A DNA stretch of 64,000 nucleotides from contig NZ_JALKCV010000018.1 in NCBI RefSeq assembly GCF_023634065.1, forward strand, positions 26,349-90,348, read 5' to 3'. Source of the stretch: Microbulbifer litoralis. GTDB taxonomy: Bacteria; Pseudomonadota; Gammaproteobacteria; Pseudomonadales; Cellvibrionaceae. The notes under the pieces are model-generated. The model did no database searches, was not told the origin of the DNA, and worked only from the letters and a program-made list of their open reading frames with translations. Both the position numbers and the translations under genes were made by a program. Shown here piece by piece: positions 22,899 to 32,495 of the stretch; the first letter of the stretch is position 1; every line of letters starts with the position of its first letter.

Positions 22899-23255
22899 CT
22901 AACGATTGACCCAGTCCCACGCCTCGAGCTGCTGGTCCTTATAGAAAAACCGCATTTCTGCATCCATAAACAGGTCGGAAAAACGGGTGCCCAGTTCCTC
23001 CCATTTTTCATCGCCGACAATGGCGGTCTTGCCATACTGGTGCGCGTGTTTGCGATCGAATTTCAGGTCTTCCCAGAGTGCGCCCATATCGAAGCCATCG
23101 AAGTCCTCGAGTTTGATATAGAAACGCAGGGCTCCGTATTCCTCCAGTTTCTTTTCCAGGTCCGGCAGCAACCGGCGGTAATCCTCGGCGGTGAGTTTGC
23201 CGTTGGCGGCCAGGGTCAGTACCCGGTTTTCATTCACCCCTTCCATTTTAAGCAT
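22899..23255 (-). CDS. SpoIIAA-like (STAS/SEC14-type) small protein
   Basis: A 118-residue cytosolic protein of the SpoIIAA-like family (formerly DUF3478): an N-terminal strand region (NRVLTLAANGKLTAEDYRRLLPDLEKK), a central YIKLEDFDGFDMGALWEDLKFD and the conserved KTAIVGDEKWEE segment, ending in an aromatic tail (WDWVNR). Members are small STAS-fold proteins with no firmly known role. A GGAGA site precedes the ATG. It follows the NHL-repeat gene by 12 bases, so it closes the five-gene minus-strand cluster 28802-22899. Confidence 0.87.
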   Translation of the reverse strand: MLKMEGVNENRVLTLAANGKLTAEDYRRLLPDLEKKLEEYGALRFYIKLEDFDGFDMGALWEDLKFDRKHAHQYGKTAIVGDEKWEELGTRFSDLFMDAEMRFFYKDQQLEAWDWVNR

Positions 23256-23267
23256 GCGAGTCTCCGC

Positions 23268-25442
23268 TCAGTGATCGTGGACGTCTGCTGTGGATGTCAG
23301 CCTGCCAAATGAGCGCGGCGGGCCTATCAGTGGTGTCTGGATCGGTGTCGCGGCCCCGGGCACGATGACAATGGAATTCTCGCCGGGGTTGATGTCGTAG
23401 AGCAGCGGGCCCGGTTTCTTCCAGTTGTTCATCAGCCAGATATTGCCGGAGGGGTCGATGCCGCCGCCGGTGATGCGCTCCAGGGCATTGCTGGTATAGC
23501 CGGTAAACGGCGATATGGGGTCGCCCATCGCCAGACCCTGTGGACAGTCGCCGGAACCGCAGAAGTGGGAAATGCCGGTATCGTCCCACTCGGTGTCGTT
23601 GGTCACGTCTTCAATCGGCGTGCGGCCGAAGTTGAACACCCACAGGGAGTCACTGCCGTCCACGGCGCTGCCCCAGGGCAGGGTGAGGCCGCCTTCATTG
23701 GTGATTTGCGTGGGGGGGCTGCCATCGGCCGGGAACAGCACGATCGACGGTTGATTGCCATCCTGGGGATCGAATGGATCGGCGCAGGGCAGCTTCACCG
23801 CATCGGAACTGGACACCCACATATTCCCTTTGCTGTCGCCGGAAATGCCGATCAGCCAGGACAGGTCCACCGAGGAGGAATCCACTACTTCCACGGTGCC
23901 GTCGGTCGAGACGATATACACCTCTGCCGACTGGTTGCCCGTGACCCAGGCGCGCCCCTTGGGATCGATGGAAATGGCGAACGGTTTCAGGTTCGGCGTG
24001 TCGCCGGTGGTGGCGCCGGGCAGCGGGATATTCCTGGCCAGCAGCGGGTTGCCCCCGGGAATCAGGGTGACCGTATCGTTGCCGCAGTTGGCCACCCAGA
24101 TATTGCCCTCCCTGTCCGATACCGTACCCTGCGGCCACCCGATATTGCCGCGGGTAAAGCCACCGCGCGGCGAGAGCGGAATACCGCTGGGGTGGAACAG
24201 CGAGACGCTGTTGTGGGTGGCCGGGATTTTCCTGGCCGGGTCCGGCGGCACTGTGCCGTCTGCACAGGCGGGCGCCTCGAAACCGAAATTGCCGACCCAC
24301 AGGTTGCCGCGCGGATCGAAGGTGACACCGAAGCCGGCACCACTGAGCCCGCCGCCGAAGTAGGGCGATCCGGGAAACGTCTCTCCCCAGGGGTAGAACT
24401 TCAGCAGTCGCTGGCCGGTGCAGGCGTATTCATCCGGCGCCGCCGGTTTGTAGTTGTTGACCACCCACGCGTAGCCGCGCCGGTCGATGGCGATATTGCC
24501 GGGACCGTTCATCAGGTTGCCGCTGTCCTGGTCGGAGTAGAAACCGCCGGTGAATTTCAGGAACAGCAGCCAGCTGGTGGGACGATCGCCGAGTGCCGGC
24601 TGGTAGATCGGGGATGCCAGCGACAGCAGGTAAATGGGGTCGTCGACATTATCGGGGTAGTTCGGGTAGGCCGGGTGGCGGGTAAGGTTGGCCAGGGCCT
24701 CCAGCACGGTTTCCGGTTCGGGTTCGCCCGCGGGTGTGGTCACCGCAAACAGCGCATCGCAATTGCCCGCGCTGGCGACACAGGCGGCGACGACATTGCT
24801 CAGTGCATTGAACGTGTTGTAGGTATCCGTATCGCCGCCATTGGGCTTGCGGCGCAGTATCGGGCTGGCGTCGCCGGTGCGCGGGTCGGCCATATTCGCC
24901 GCCATCTTCACCGCGTTCAGCATACCGTATCGGTTGCCGCGGATTTCCCGCCCGCGGATAAACTGGGCGTAGGAAACGGCGGTGGCCACGGTGGTGCGTT
25001 CGTTGACGACGATATGCCGCGGCACCCGGTAGCCGCTGCCGATTACGCTGGCCAGCATCTTGGGCCCCTTTTCGGCGATCACGAAATAAACCGGTTTGAG
25101 CCGGGGGGAAAGCGCGAAGGGCTTTCGGTAATGCAGCCTGAAATTGCCGGCGTCGTCGGTGTGCGTGTGGGCGACGACACGGCCGTGTTTCGCCCCGCCC
25201 GCGTCGCTGGCATAGAGCGAAACCCGGTAGCCGGGCAGGGGGTTGCCGTTGCCGGATAGCGAGCCCCGCACCAGCATCTTCCCGCCGAAGCCGCGGTGGT
25301 CTTTCCAGAGGTCGAACAGCGGATGGGATTCATGGGGGCCGGCGGCCGCGGTGCCGGCCAGTACCAGCGCCGACAGCAGAACGAGGGCGCGGCCAGGCCG
25401 GCAGAGGGGAAAAACAACCGAGGGGGTGCATCGATCTTCCAT
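23268..25442 (-). CDS. Secreted NHL-repeat beta-propeller protein
   Basis: A 724-residue exported protein. A signal peptide (about residues 18-34, LVLLSALVLAGTAAAG) is followed by a carboxypeptidase-regulatory-like beta domain at about 55-110 (LVRGSLSGNGNPLPGYRVSL) and then at least six NHL/Vgb-like blades, each with a D-x-x-G-x-x-W pattern (DRRGYAWVVNNY, DPRGNLWVGNFG, DREGNIWVANCG, DPKGRAWVTGNQ, DSKGNMWVSSSD, DPSGNIWLMNNW). Propellers of this kind bind ligands or act as lyases or lactonases; I cannot assign a reaction. I start at ATG 25442 because AGGGAAGTAAGG precedes it, rather than 18 codons upstream. It follows the molybdenum hydroxylase genes on the same strand. Confidence 0.85.
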   Translation of the reverse strand: MEDRCTPSVVFPLCRPGRALVLLSALVLAGTAAAGPHESHPLFDLWKDHRGFGGKMLVRGSLSGNGNPLPGYRVSLYASDAGGAKHGRVVAHTHTDDAGNFRLHYRKPFALSPRLKPVYFVIAEKGPKMLASVIGSGYRVPRHIVVNERTTVATAVSYAQFIRGREIRGNRYGMLNAVKMAANMADPRTGDASPILRRKPNGGDTDTYNTFNALSNVVAACVASAGNCDALFAVTTPAGEPEPETVLEALANLTRHPAYPNYPDNVDDPIYLLSLASPIYQPALGDRPTSWLLFLKFTGGFYSDQDSGNLMNGPGNIAIDRRGYAWVVNNYKPAAPDEYACTGQRLLKFYPWGETFPGSPYFGGGLSGAGFGVTFDPRGNLWVGNFGFEAPACADGTVPPDPARKIPATHNSVSLFHPSGIPLSPRGGFTRGNIGWPQGTVSDREGNIWVANCGNDTVTLIPGGNPLLARNIPLPGATTGDTPNLKPFAISIDPKGRAWVTGNQSAEVYIVSTDGTVEVVDSSSVDLSWLIGISGDSKGNMWVSSSDAVKLPCADPFDPQDGNQPSIVLFPADGSPPTQITNEGGLTLPWGSAVDGSDSLWVFNFGRTPIEDVTNDTEWDDTGISHFCGSGDCPQGLAMGDPISPFTGYTSNALERITGGGIDPSGNIWLMNNWKKPGPLLYDINPGENSIVIVPGAATPIQTPLIGPPRSFGRLTSTADVHDH

Positions 25443-25546
25443 GAACCTTACTTCCCTGAAATACTTCCATCGGTTCACGACCGCGAAGAGTCGCAACTGC
25501 GTGTCTGCCGAAAGTATGGCACAGTTTTTCCGGCCTCCGTGCCGGC

Positions 25547-27718
25547 TCAGGCCAGCGCAAACGGCAACCTGTACATACGTTTTCCAGTGGCTGCTGCGAT
25601 GGCGTTCCCCACGGCCGGAGCCAGTGGCGGCACACCGGGTTCACCGATGCCGGTGGGCGCATCGGTGGAAGGCACTATATGCACTTCCACCTTCGGCATT
25701 TCCCGCATACGCGTCGGCACATAGTTGTGGAAGTTGCTCTGCTGCACCCGCCCGTTCTCGAGCGTGATCTCATTGCGCAACAGTGTAGACAGGGCGAAGC
25801 CGATGGCACCCTCGACCTGGGCGGCGACGATATCCGGATTGATGGCCACGCCGCAGTGCACTGCGGCGACAATTTTGTCCACCTGAAAAGCGTCGCCGTC
25901 GACGGTCACATCCGCGACCAGCGCAACCGGGGTGCCGAAGGATCTGTGGCAGGCGATACCGCGACCGCGATTCTCGCCCGGGTTGCCGCCCCAGCCCGAT
26001 TTGCCCGCGGCGAGTTTCAGGGTTTCCCGATCGCGCGCATCGGGCAATAGCTTCAGGCGGTATTCGACCGGGTCGGCGCCCGCCATCGCGGCCAGTGCGT
26101 CGATGGTGGTTTCCACCACATGGGCCGTATGGTTGTGGCCCACCGAGCGCCACCAGAGGACCGGCAGCGGGGATTCGGCATTGAAGGAGCGCACGGAGAA
26201 ATCGCCGATCTGATAGGGCGTATCCGCCAGTCCCTCGACACTGCTGTGGTCGACGCCATCAGAGACCATCATCTGCTCGAAGGGGGTGCCGCTGAAAATC
26301 GACTGGGTCACCACCTTGTGTTGCCAGCCGCTGATGTCGCCTTCATCGTTCAGGCCCACCTCCAACTGGTGCAGCACCGCGGGCCGGTAGAAACCGCCGC
26401 GGATATCGTCCTCGCGACTCCACAGAAGATGCACCGGCGCCTTGCTGTCGCTGGCCTTGACGATCTGTGCCAGCTCCGCGACCCAGTCGCCCACGGGGTT
26501 GCCGCGGCGGCCGAAACTGCCGCCACTGAGCAGGGTATGGATCCGCACCCTGTCCACCCCGATACCCATGATTTCGGCGATCACCCGCTCGTCGATACTC
26601 TGCAGTTGGCTGCCGGCCCAGAGGTGCGCCTCGCCGTCTTTCATTTCCAGGGCGCAGTTGAGCGGCTCCATCGGTGCGTGGGCCAGGTAGGGGAAGGTGA
26701 ATTCGGCGCTGAACTTCTGGGTCGCCCTGCCCAGGGCCGCGGCCGCATCGCCGCGATTGGCGGCCGGCAATCCCGCACCCTCGGCCTGCCTGCGGTAATC
26801 CGCCAGTATCTGCTCGCTGGAGCGGGTCTCGGCATTGCTGTTGTCCCACTCCACTGACAGCAGGTCGCGGCCGCGCAGGGCACTCCAGCTATCCCTGGCC
26901 AATACCGCGACGCCGGTGGGAATCTGCACCGCGTCCAGTACCCCGGGCAGCTTCTTCGCCGCATCGGCGTCGAATCCCGTGGGGCGGGCGCCAAACAGCG
27001 GCGGGTGGGCGACGGCCGCGGTCACAGTACCGGGGCGGCGTATGTCGAGTGCAAAGGTTGCGCGACCATCGGTCTTGTCCGGGGAGTCGATGCGCGGCAG
27101 GTTTTTGCCGATCAGTTTCCAGTCGGCCGGATCTTTCAGCGGGGCGTCCCGGGGGACCGGCAATTGCATTGCATCGGCCGCCAGTTCGCCGTAGCTTGCC
27201 CTTTTGCCGGAACCGTGCAGGACGTGTCCCTTTTCGGCTTTCAGTTCGCCCATCGGCAGCCGCCACTTTCGCGCCGCTGCCTCGACAAACATGCTGCGCG
27301 CGGCGGCACCGACCTTGCGCATCTGCTCCCAGGAGCCGGCCATGGAAGTGGAGCCGCCGGTGCCCATGACCGGGCCGAACACCAGGTTGTTGTAGACGGA
27401 GGCATCGTTGGGGGCGAATTCGAAATGCATCTGCGACCAGTCCGCCTCCAGTTCCTCCGCCAGCAGCGTGGCCAGGCCGGTCGTCACACCCTGGCCCATC
27501 TCGAGATATTTGCTGATCAGGGTGATGTTGTTGTCGGCATCGATGGTCAGGAACAGGTTGGGCGGCGGCGTTTCCACTGCCTGCGGTACACCCTGGGCTC
27601 GCGCGCGGCGGCCGAAGGGCAGGTAAAAGCCGATTGCGAACACGGCGGCCCCGGTTGCAGCCGCCTTCAGGAATTGCCGCCGCGTCGCGGATGCCGGCTG
27701 GCCGGTGCTTCTGTTCAC
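25547..27718 (-). CDS. Molybdenum hydroxylase large subunit (isoquinoline 1-oxidoreductase beta type), Tat-exported
   Basis: A 723-residue molybdopterin subunit of the IorB-like branch of the xanthine dehydrogenase family. A Tat signal ([18 protein letters not shown]) is at residues 13-30. Family motifs are [16 protein letters not shown], the [12 protein letters not shown] segment, [12 protein letters not shown], and near the C-terminus [18 protein letters not shown], with the catalytic glutamate in GEP. Its ATG overlaps the upstream 2Fe-2S stop by four bases (ATGA). This enzyme is shorter than the other Mo hydroxylase in the window and belongs to a different subfamily. Known relatives oxidise N-heterocycles or aldehydes; the substrate here is not readable. 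Confidence 0.9.
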   Translation of the reverse strand: MNRSTGQPASATRRQFLKAAATGAAVFAIGFYLPFGRRARAQGVPQAVETPPPNLFLTIDADNNITLISKYLEMGQGVTTGLATLLAEELEADWSQMHFEFAPNDASVYNNLVFGPVMGTGGSTSMAGSWEQMRKVGAAARSMFVEAAARKWRLPMGELKAEKGHVLHGSGKRASYGELAADAMQLPVPRDAPLKDPADWKLIGKNLPRIDSPDKTDGRATFALDIRRPGTVTAAVAHPPLFGARPTGFDADAAKKLPGVLDAVQIPTGVAVLARDSWSALRGRDLLSVEWDNSNAETRSSEQILADYRRQAEGAGLPAANRGDAAAALGRATQKFSAEFTFPYLAHAPMEPLNCALEMKDGEAHLWAGSQLQSIDERVIAEIMGIGVDRVRIHTLLSGGSFGRRGNPVGDWVAELAQIVKASDSKAPVHLLWSREDDIRGGFYRPAVLHQLEVGLNDEGDISGWQHKVVTQSIFSGTPFEQMMVSDGVDHSSVEGLADTPYQIGDFSVRSFNAESPLPVLWWRSVGHNHTAHVVETTIDALAAMAGADPVEYRLKLLPDARDRETLKLAAGKSGWGGNPGENRGRGIACHRSFGTPVALVADVTVDGDAFQVDKIVAAVHCGVAINPDIVAAQVEGAIGFALSTLLRNEITLENGRVQQSNFHNYVPTRMREMPKVEVHIVPSTDAPTGIGEPGVPPLAPAVGNAIAAATGKRMYRLPFALA

Positions 27719-28179
27719 GAGCGGCCTCCGAGGTTTCTGGCGCTGCGGTGGATGGCGGCGCGGATGCGTTGGTAGGTGCCGCAGCGGCAGAGGTTGCCCT
27801 CCATGCTCGCGTCGATATCCTCGTCACTGGGATCGGGGTTTTTCGACAACAGCGTGATCGCCGACATGATCTGGCCCGACTGGCAGTAGCCGCATTGCAC
27901 CACGTTCAATTCCCGCCAGGCCCCGACGACGGCCTCGGCCACCGGGCCCTCGATGGCCTCGATGGTGGTGATATCCCTGCCCGCGGCATCGCCCAGCATG
28001 ACGGAGCAGGAGCGCGCCGCCTCGCCGTCGATATGCACGGTGCAGGCGCCGCACAGGGCGCGGCCACAGCCGTATTTGGTGCCGGTCAGGTTCAGGTGAT
28101 CGCGTATCGCCCACAACAGGGGCATCTGTGGATCCGCGTCCAACTGGTGGGATTCGCCATTGATTTTCAGCGTGATCAC
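27715..28179 (-). CDS. 2Fe-2S subunit of the second molybdenum hydroxylase (IorA type)
   Basis: A 154-residue protein with both cluster motifs: [15 protein letters not shown] with a further Cys in RSCSVM, and CGYCQSGQ with CRCGTYQR. I start at GTG 28179, which overlaps the stop of the upstream cytochrome gene by four bases (GTGA); the long open frame upstream of it is not protein-like. It shares the four-base overlap style with its downstream partner, so the three genes are tightly coupled. Confidence 0.92.
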   Translation of the reverse strand: MITLKINGESHQLDADPQMPLLWAIRDHLNLTGTKYGCGRALCGACTVHIDGEAARSCSVMLGDAAGRDITTIEAIEGPVAEAVVGAWRELNVVQCGYCQSGQIMSAITLLSKNPDPSDEDIDASMEGNLCRCGTYQRIRAAIHRSARNLGGRS

Positions 28180-28802
28180 GATCGGTCTCCCTCGGTTGCC
28201 GCATCCTTCGGGCAGGGCATTCCGGCGTTGACCCAGACCTGCAGTTGTTCCATGAACGCGTCGTGGGCCAGCGGCACAGGTTCGCGGCCGGTGCCGGGGG
28301 CCCAGCCCCAGAGCACCAGCTTGTCCTCGCCCATGTGTTTTACCAGTGCCCCGGCATCGCGGTTGCCGTTGCGCTCCGGATCGATCAGCGCGCGGCACAG
28401 TTCGGCGGACGACAGCCCGGACCAGTTCATCGACAGCGGTGCCAGCGACCAGTGGGGCGCACCGGGCACACCGGAGGAGGGATTGTTGCCCGACGGGCTG
28501 TGACAGTTGCCGCAACGCATGGCGGCGACACCGAGATTGTCCTTGCCGCGCACCACCCGCGGGATATGCGCGCGGCCCTCGTCGCCCTGCAGCGGGCTCT
28601 CCACCTGGTGGCAGTTGAGGCAGCGGGGATGCCTCAGCACGCCTGCCACCTGTTCCCAGGCCTGCATCGCGCGCGGATCCGGGGCCGGTGTCGGCGGCTC
28701 CCGCTGTTTCCCCGAATCGCAGCCGGCAAGCACCAGCAGCGCGGTGGTCGACGCGACCGCGACCAGTGACCGCAGATGGGAGCTCGTCTGCCGCATTGCC
28801 AT
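28176..28802 (-). CDS. Diheme-motif cytochrome c lipoprotein
   Basis: A 208-residue lipoprotein: signal sequence with lipobox LAGC (Cys near residue 28) and a Pro-rich spacer, then CLNCH near residue 62 and CGNCH near residue 98, two haem c attachment sites. The C-terminal half ([20 protein letters not shown]) lacks haem motifs. It heads the operon with the Mo hydroxylase genes and is the likely electron acceptor, held at a membrane. Two ATG codons are close together; the first is used here, the second lies two codons later. Confidence 0.88.
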   Translation of the reverse strand: MAMRQTSSHLRSLVAVASTTALLVLAGCDSGKQREPPTPAPDPRAMQAWEQVAGVLRHPRCLNCHQVESPLQGDEGRAHIPRVVRGKDNLGVAAMRCGNCHSPSGNNPSSGVPGAPHWSLAPLSMNWSGLSSAELCRALIDPERNGNRDAGALVKHMGEDKLVLWGWAPGTGREPVPLAHDAFMEQLQVWVNAGMPCPKDAATEGDRS

Positions 28803-29099
28803 TTTGCTCTGTCCGCTTTAGAGGAAGAATGCCCGCCACGCAAACCGCCGGAGCCTGCCCGCAGGCGGACTCCGGCCATTTGTGGCTCCTGAAACCATAT
28901 GCAAACCGGAGTGGGCGGGGGCAGGGCGGACCCATCTCGCGAGGAGTGTCGTGTCAGAAATTGTCCGGCTGGCGCCGGACACTCCCATCATGGCGTGACC
29001 GATCGGTCGGCAAGCTGTCCGGTCAGAGCGGTGCGCGTGGTATCATAGGCGCGTTTTTGATTATCGAAGGGGCGCGGCAGAGCGTCCGGAGGAGAGACT
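28803..29099. other. Divergent intergenic region
   Basis: A 297-base gap between the cytochrome lipoprotein gene (minus) and the J-domain gene (plus). It should carry both promoters. The strong site GGAGGAGAG lies just before ATG 29100. I see no RNA gene, repeat or small gene with convincing features. Confidence 0.4.
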
Positions 29100-29885
29100 A
29101 TGTCCTGGTTGGGCGCGGGTATCGGGGCCGGTATCGGCATGATGTTTGGCGGTCCCATCGGCGCGGCGCTGGGGGCCTGGATCGGCAGTTCATTCAGCTC
29201 CGGCCTGCAGCGGGTGACCGGTGCCGCCGGCAAGCTGAACCGTGACGGCGCGCAGGCGGTGTTTATCGTCACGCTGTTCTCGATGCTGGCGAAGATGGCC
29301 AAGGCGGACGGCCAGGTGTCCAGGGCGGAAGTTCGCTTTATCGAGGACTTCATGGAAAACAACCTGCGGCTGTCCGCCGAGGACCGCAAGCAGGCGATCA
29401 AGATTTTCCAGAACGCCAAGAGCGACAAATACAGCATCTACGATTACGCCGCCCAGTACCGGCAACTGGTGCACAACCAGGCGATGCGCGAGATGGTCTA
29501 CCGCGTCCTGTTTGCGGTGGCCCACGCCGATGGCGAACTGCACGCGAGCGAGGAGGAGATACTGCGGCGCATTCCCGAGTACCTGGGGCTGCACGCGTCC
29601 ATCTTTGCCGCCATGCAGGGCGAATTCGAACGCGGTGCCCCGGCTTCCTCCGCGGCGAGCCTGGAGCAGCATTACGCCGTACTGGATTGCACGCCGGAAA
29701 CCAGCGATCGCGACCTGAAGCTGGCCTACCGGCGCAAGGCGGCGGAATTCCATCCGGACAAGATCGCGTCCAAGGGGTTGCCGGAGGAGTTCATGCGCCA
29801 CGCCGAGGACCAGATGAAAAGTGTTACCGTGGCCTACGACACCATCGTCGAGGCGCGCAAACGCAAAGCCGCTGCGACCACCTGA
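29100..29885 (+). CDS. TerB-like and J-domain co-chaperone (DjlA-like)
   Basis: A 261-residue protein. A glycine-rich N-terminal segment (GAGIGAGIGMMFGGPIGAALGAWIG) resembles the membrane-associating helix of DjlA. The middle (about 50-175) is a TerB fold with the acidic pairs AKADGQVSRAEV and AHADGELHASEEE. The last 75 residues are a J domain with YAVLDCTPETSDRDLKLAYR and the essential HPD in EFHPDKI, so it should stimulate DnaK ATPase. A strong GGAGGAGAG site precedes ATG. BolA follows after 33 bases. Confidence 0.9.
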   Translation: MSWLGAGIGAGIGMMFGGPIGAALGAWIGSSFSSGLQRVTGAAGKLNRDGAQAVFIVTLFSMLAKMAKADGQVSRAEVRFIEDFMENNLRLSAEDRKQAIKIFQNAKSDKYSIYDYAAQYRQLVHNQAMREMVYRVLFAVAHADGELHASEEEILRRIPEYLGLHASIFAAMQGEFERGAPASSAASLEQHYAVLDCTPETSDRDLKLAYRRKAAEFHPDKIASKGLPEEFMRHAEDQMKSVTVAYDTIVEARKRKAAATT

Positions 29886-29918
29886 CACGTTTATAACGGG
29901 ATTGACCAGAGGTACACA

Positions 29919-30224
29919 ATGAGCCTTGCCGAAACCATCGAGAACAAGCTGCGGGACGAGTTCGATCCGCAGCATATCGACGTCCAGTGCGAGAGCCACC
30001 TGCACAATGTGCCGGCCGGCTCCGAGATGCATTTCCGCGTGGTCCTGGTAAGCGGCGCCTTCGCATCGCTGCGCAAGGTGCAGCGCCACCAGAAGGTCTA
30101 CGGTGTACTCGCCGAAGAGATGGCCGGGCCGGTGCACGCGCTGGCGCTGCACACCTACAGTCCGGAAGAGTGGCCGGGCGAGGCTCCGGAAAGCCCCCAG
30201 TGCCTGGGTGGCGGCAAGCACTGA
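29919..30224 (+). CDS. bolA: BolA family protein
   Basis: A 101-residue BolA-fold protein. The conserved GSEMHFRVVLVSGAFASLRKVQRHQKVY segment (described here in outline) holds the FxGxSxVxRH-like core, and HALALHTYSPEEW is the C-terminal family motif. BolA proteins bind monothiol glutaredoxins with a [2Fe-2S] cluster and affect cell shape and iron regulation. A hairpin terminator follows at 30242. Confidence 0.9.
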   Translation: MSLAETIENKLRDEFDPQHIDVQCESHLHNVPAGSEMHFRVVLVSGAFASLRKVQRHQKVYGVLAEEMAGPVHALALHTYSPEEWPGEAPESPQCLGGGKH

Positions 30225-30241
30225 TTCCCTCTGCTCAACGC

Positions 30242-30277
30242 GGCGCGGCAGTTTTACAGGCTGCCGCGCCTCTTTTC
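30242..30277 (+). terminator. Rho-independent terminator after bolA
   Basis: A perfect ten-base stem GGCGCGGCAG / CTGCCGCGCC with a nine-base loop, followed by TCTTTT. Confidence 0.8.
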
Positions 30278-30465
30278 CAGCAGCGCAGCCCCGCGCACTA
30301 TCCTCCTTCCTTCAGCCGTGCCGATTCCCGACGCGCGTATTTTTGCCCCTCCATTCCTTGACGCCAATTGGGCTTTTACTGCCGAACTTTACAACCAGCC
30401 GACTAGACTGATCATGATTGGGCCGATTGCAATTTCACCCGTCGAATATCAATGGAGTATGACCT

Positions 30466-31287
30466 ATGAAAAAGGAGCGCATTCTGGCATCCCTGGCATT
30501 TGCCGCATCGGCAATTGTCGCTTCCCCCTCCATGGCCGGACCGTCCGGCTACGCGCCGCCTGCGCCTTCCGGGCCGAAGGCGGTTTACGAAGCCGGCACC
30601 GCGGTGGTGCGTCTCGGCGGCGCCTACGTCGATCCGGACTCCACTTCCGGCAACCTGCGCGACCCCTACATTTTTCCCGAGTTTTCCGGGCTCAAGTACG
30701 AACTGGATGACAACACCACCTGGCAGTTCAGCGCCATGTTCATGCCGATCGATCACTTCTCGATTGAGTACGGCTACGTCGGCGAATCCAACCACGACCT
30801 GGAGGTCCGCCGGTTGAGACTGCTCGGCCTGCCGGAAATCCCGGGCAACAGGCGCAACCTGGGCAATCTGGAGAGAACCTCCAGCACCCTGCTGGTGAAC
30901 TGGTTTCCGGTCTGCAAGGAGTCGTGGGTACAGCCGTATATCGGCTTCGGCACTGTCTACACCCATTTTGACAGTGTCACTGTGCGCGAGCCCGTCAACG
31001 AAGACCTGGCACTGATCGCTGATGCGATCGGCCCGGCGCGGGTCAGTGTGGATGACACCTGGGGTTGGGCCGGCCAGATCGGCATCGATATCGTATTCGG
31101 CCGCGACAGCAACTGGCTCGCCAACGCCGCGGTGCAGTATCACGATGTCGAGACCACAACCAGCCTGCGCTACCCGGTGCGGGGGCTGGACAACCAGGAT
31201 ATGGAGCGCCGCTTCCTGAATGCCGTGAGAACCGATCTGGATGTGGATCCCTGGGTGTTCAATCTCGGGGTCGGCTACAAGTTCTGA
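30466..31287 (+). CDS. OmpW family outer membrane protein (copy 1)
   Basis: A 273-residue eight-strand barrel protein. Signal peptide at 1-24 (ILASLAFAASAIVASPSMAG). The mature N-terminus GPSGYAPPAPSGP is followed by AGTAVVRLGGAYVDPDS, the OmpW opening strand, and FMPIDHFSIEYGYVGE and KESWVQPYIGFGTVYTHF are further family segments; it ends VGYKF. OmpW forms a narrow hydrophobic channel for small molecules. A second copy follows with the same N-terminal pattern and a matching 5' leader. A GGAG site (AATGGAGTATGACCT) precedes the ATG. Confidence 0.87.
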   Translation: MKKERILASLAFAASAIVASPSMAGPSGYAPPAPSGPKAVYEAGTAVVRLGGAYVDPDSTSGNLRDPYIFPEFSGLKYELDDNTTWQFSAMFMPIDHFSIEYGYVGESNHDLEVRRLRLLGLPEIPGNRRNLGNLERTSSTLLVNWFPVCKESWVQPYIGFGTVYTHFDSVTVREPVNEDLALIADAIGPARVSVDDTWGWAGQIGIDIVFGRDSNWLANAAVQYHDVETTTSLRYPVRGLDNQDMERRFLNAVRTDLDVDPWVFNLGVGYKF

Positions 31288-31304
31288 TCTTTCCCCCAGT
31301 GCGG

Positions 31305-31330
31305 AAAAAGGCGTTTCGGCGCCTTTTTCT
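31305..31330 (+). terminator. Rho-independent terminator after OmpW copy 1
   Basis: Stem AAAAAGGCG / CGCCTTTTT with a six-base loop and a T-rich end, 18 bases after the stop codon. Confidence 0.85.
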
Positions 31331-31499
31331 TCGCCTGCGGGGGGAAGGGGTGACGGAAAAAATAGGAAAAAAGCGCCATTGAAAATTTTTCTTGCGCCAG
31401 AAAAAATTTTTACGCGCCAATTTACGTCAATGTTCCAAGCTTTACCGTCAATGTTGGGTATTTTTTCTACAGCTTTTTGCAGCGTGTCTAAACTGAAAG

Positions 31500-31549
31500 T
31501 GATTGGGTTAATTGCTGTTCAATTTGCCGAATATCAATGGAGTTTTACT
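31500..31549 (+). repeat. 5' leader duplicated from OmpW copy 1
   Basis: The 50 bases before this ATG resemble those before ATG 30466 (30414-30465): TGATTGGG near the left end, ATTGC in the middle and CCGAATATCAATGGAGT just before the start codon against CGTCGAATATCAATGGAGT. The match shows that a unit containing leader and gene was duplicated, and that the leader may be under shared control. Confidence 0.7.
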
Positions 31550-32413
31550 ATGAAAATGACGCGCATTCTGACACCTCTGGCACTGGCTGTATCCGCCGTG
31601 GTGGCGTCCCACCAGGCTCTGGCCGGTCCCTCCGGTTACGCCCCGCCGCCGCCGTCCGGCCCGGACCCGGTTTACTCTGCTGGGACAGCCGTGTTTCGCG
31701 TCGGTGCTTCCTTTGTAGATCCCGACAACGATCGCGACCACTTCCGCATCGATGATCGCTTCTACATCGATCAGTTCCAGGACCAGTACGACGATTACGA
31801 TCGCCTGGGTTTCCGTATCGATGACGATACCTCGTGGAACTTCACCGCCGGCTTTATGCCTATGGACCACTTCATGCTGGAAGTGGGCTATATCGGCGAA
31901 ACCGACCACGACCTGGATATCCGCAATCCGGAGCTGGTGGATATTATCAATGACGAGATCGTCGTCATCGATGACCGCGACCTGCGCCTCGGGCAACTGA
32001 GCCGCTGGTCCGGTTTCGCCATGGCCAACTGGTTCCCGGTGTGCACCGAGTCCTGGGTCCAGCCATACGTCGGTATCGGTGCCCACTACACCGACTTCGA
32101 CAACCACAATGTGCGTGGACGTTTCGCGGACTTCCTGGTGGATTACGCCGGTGGTGTAACTCCCCTCGACGGCCGTGTGCGCTACGACGACGACTGGGGC
32201 TGGGCCGCGCAGGCGGGTGTCGACATCATGTTCGGTCGCGACAGCAACTGGCTGGTCAATGCCGCCGTGATGTACCTGGATACCGAAGTGAAAGCGGATC
32301 TGCACTACCGTGTAGACAACGAAAACTTCTTCTTCGACACGGTCAGGGCGATCAGAACCGACTTCGACCTGGATCCCTGGGTCTACAACCTGGGTATCGG
32401 TTATCGGTTCTGA
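31550..32413 (+). CDS. OmpW family outer membrane protein (copy 2)
   Basis: A 287-residue homologue of the preceding gene: signal peptide ending SHQALAG, mature start GPSGYAPPPPSGPDPVYSAG, barrel segments FMPMDHFMLEVGYIGETDHDLDI, TESWVQPYVGIGAHYTDF, and C-terminal LGIGYRF. It is richer in Asp, with acidic loops (DNDRDHFRIDDRF, IINDEIVVIDDRDL) missing from copy 1. I start at ATG 31550, next to the leader shared with copy 1 (ATATCAATGGAGT); a longer open frame upstream would lose the signal peptide position. It has its own terminator upstream and downstream, so the two copies are separate transcription units. Confidence 0.87.
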   Translation: MKMTRILTPLALAVSAVVASHQALAGPSGYAPPPPSGPDPVYSAGTAVFRVGASFVDPDNDRDHFRIDDRFYIDQFQDQYDDYDRLGFRIDDDTSWNFTAGFMPMDHFMLEVGYIGETDHDLDIRNPELVDIINDEIVVIDDRDLRLGQLSRWSGFAMANWFPVCTESWVQPYVGIGAHYTDFDNHNVRGRFADFLVDYAGGVTPLDGRVRYDDDWGWAAQAGVDIMFGRDSNWLVNAAVMYLDTEVKADLHYRVDNENFFFDTVRAIRTDFDLDPWVYNLGIGYRF

Positions 32414-32439
32414 TACCGGCTTCTTTCACGGATGAAGGG

Positions 32440-32467
32440 AAAAGGCGCTTCGGCGCCTTTTCTTTTT
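32440..32467 (+). terminator. Rho-independent terminator after OmpW copy 2
   Basis: Stem AAAAGGCGC / GCGCCTTTT with a TTCG tetraloop, followed by CTTTTT. It also faces the 3' end of the convergent GH43 gene. Confidence 0.88.
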
Positions 32468-32495
32468 GTGCGGGGAATGTGTCCGCCCGTGGAAA

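Noticed and set aside
22651..23035. Two overlapping short minus-strand frames in the oadB-SpoIIAA gap
   Set aside because: They run through REP-like hairpins and the inverted-repeat element and have no protein features.
23565..25259. Long plus-strand frame (564 codons) opposite the NHL-repeat gene
   Set aside because: Low-complexity translation; the minus strand has signal peptide, ribosome-binding site and repeated propeller motifs.
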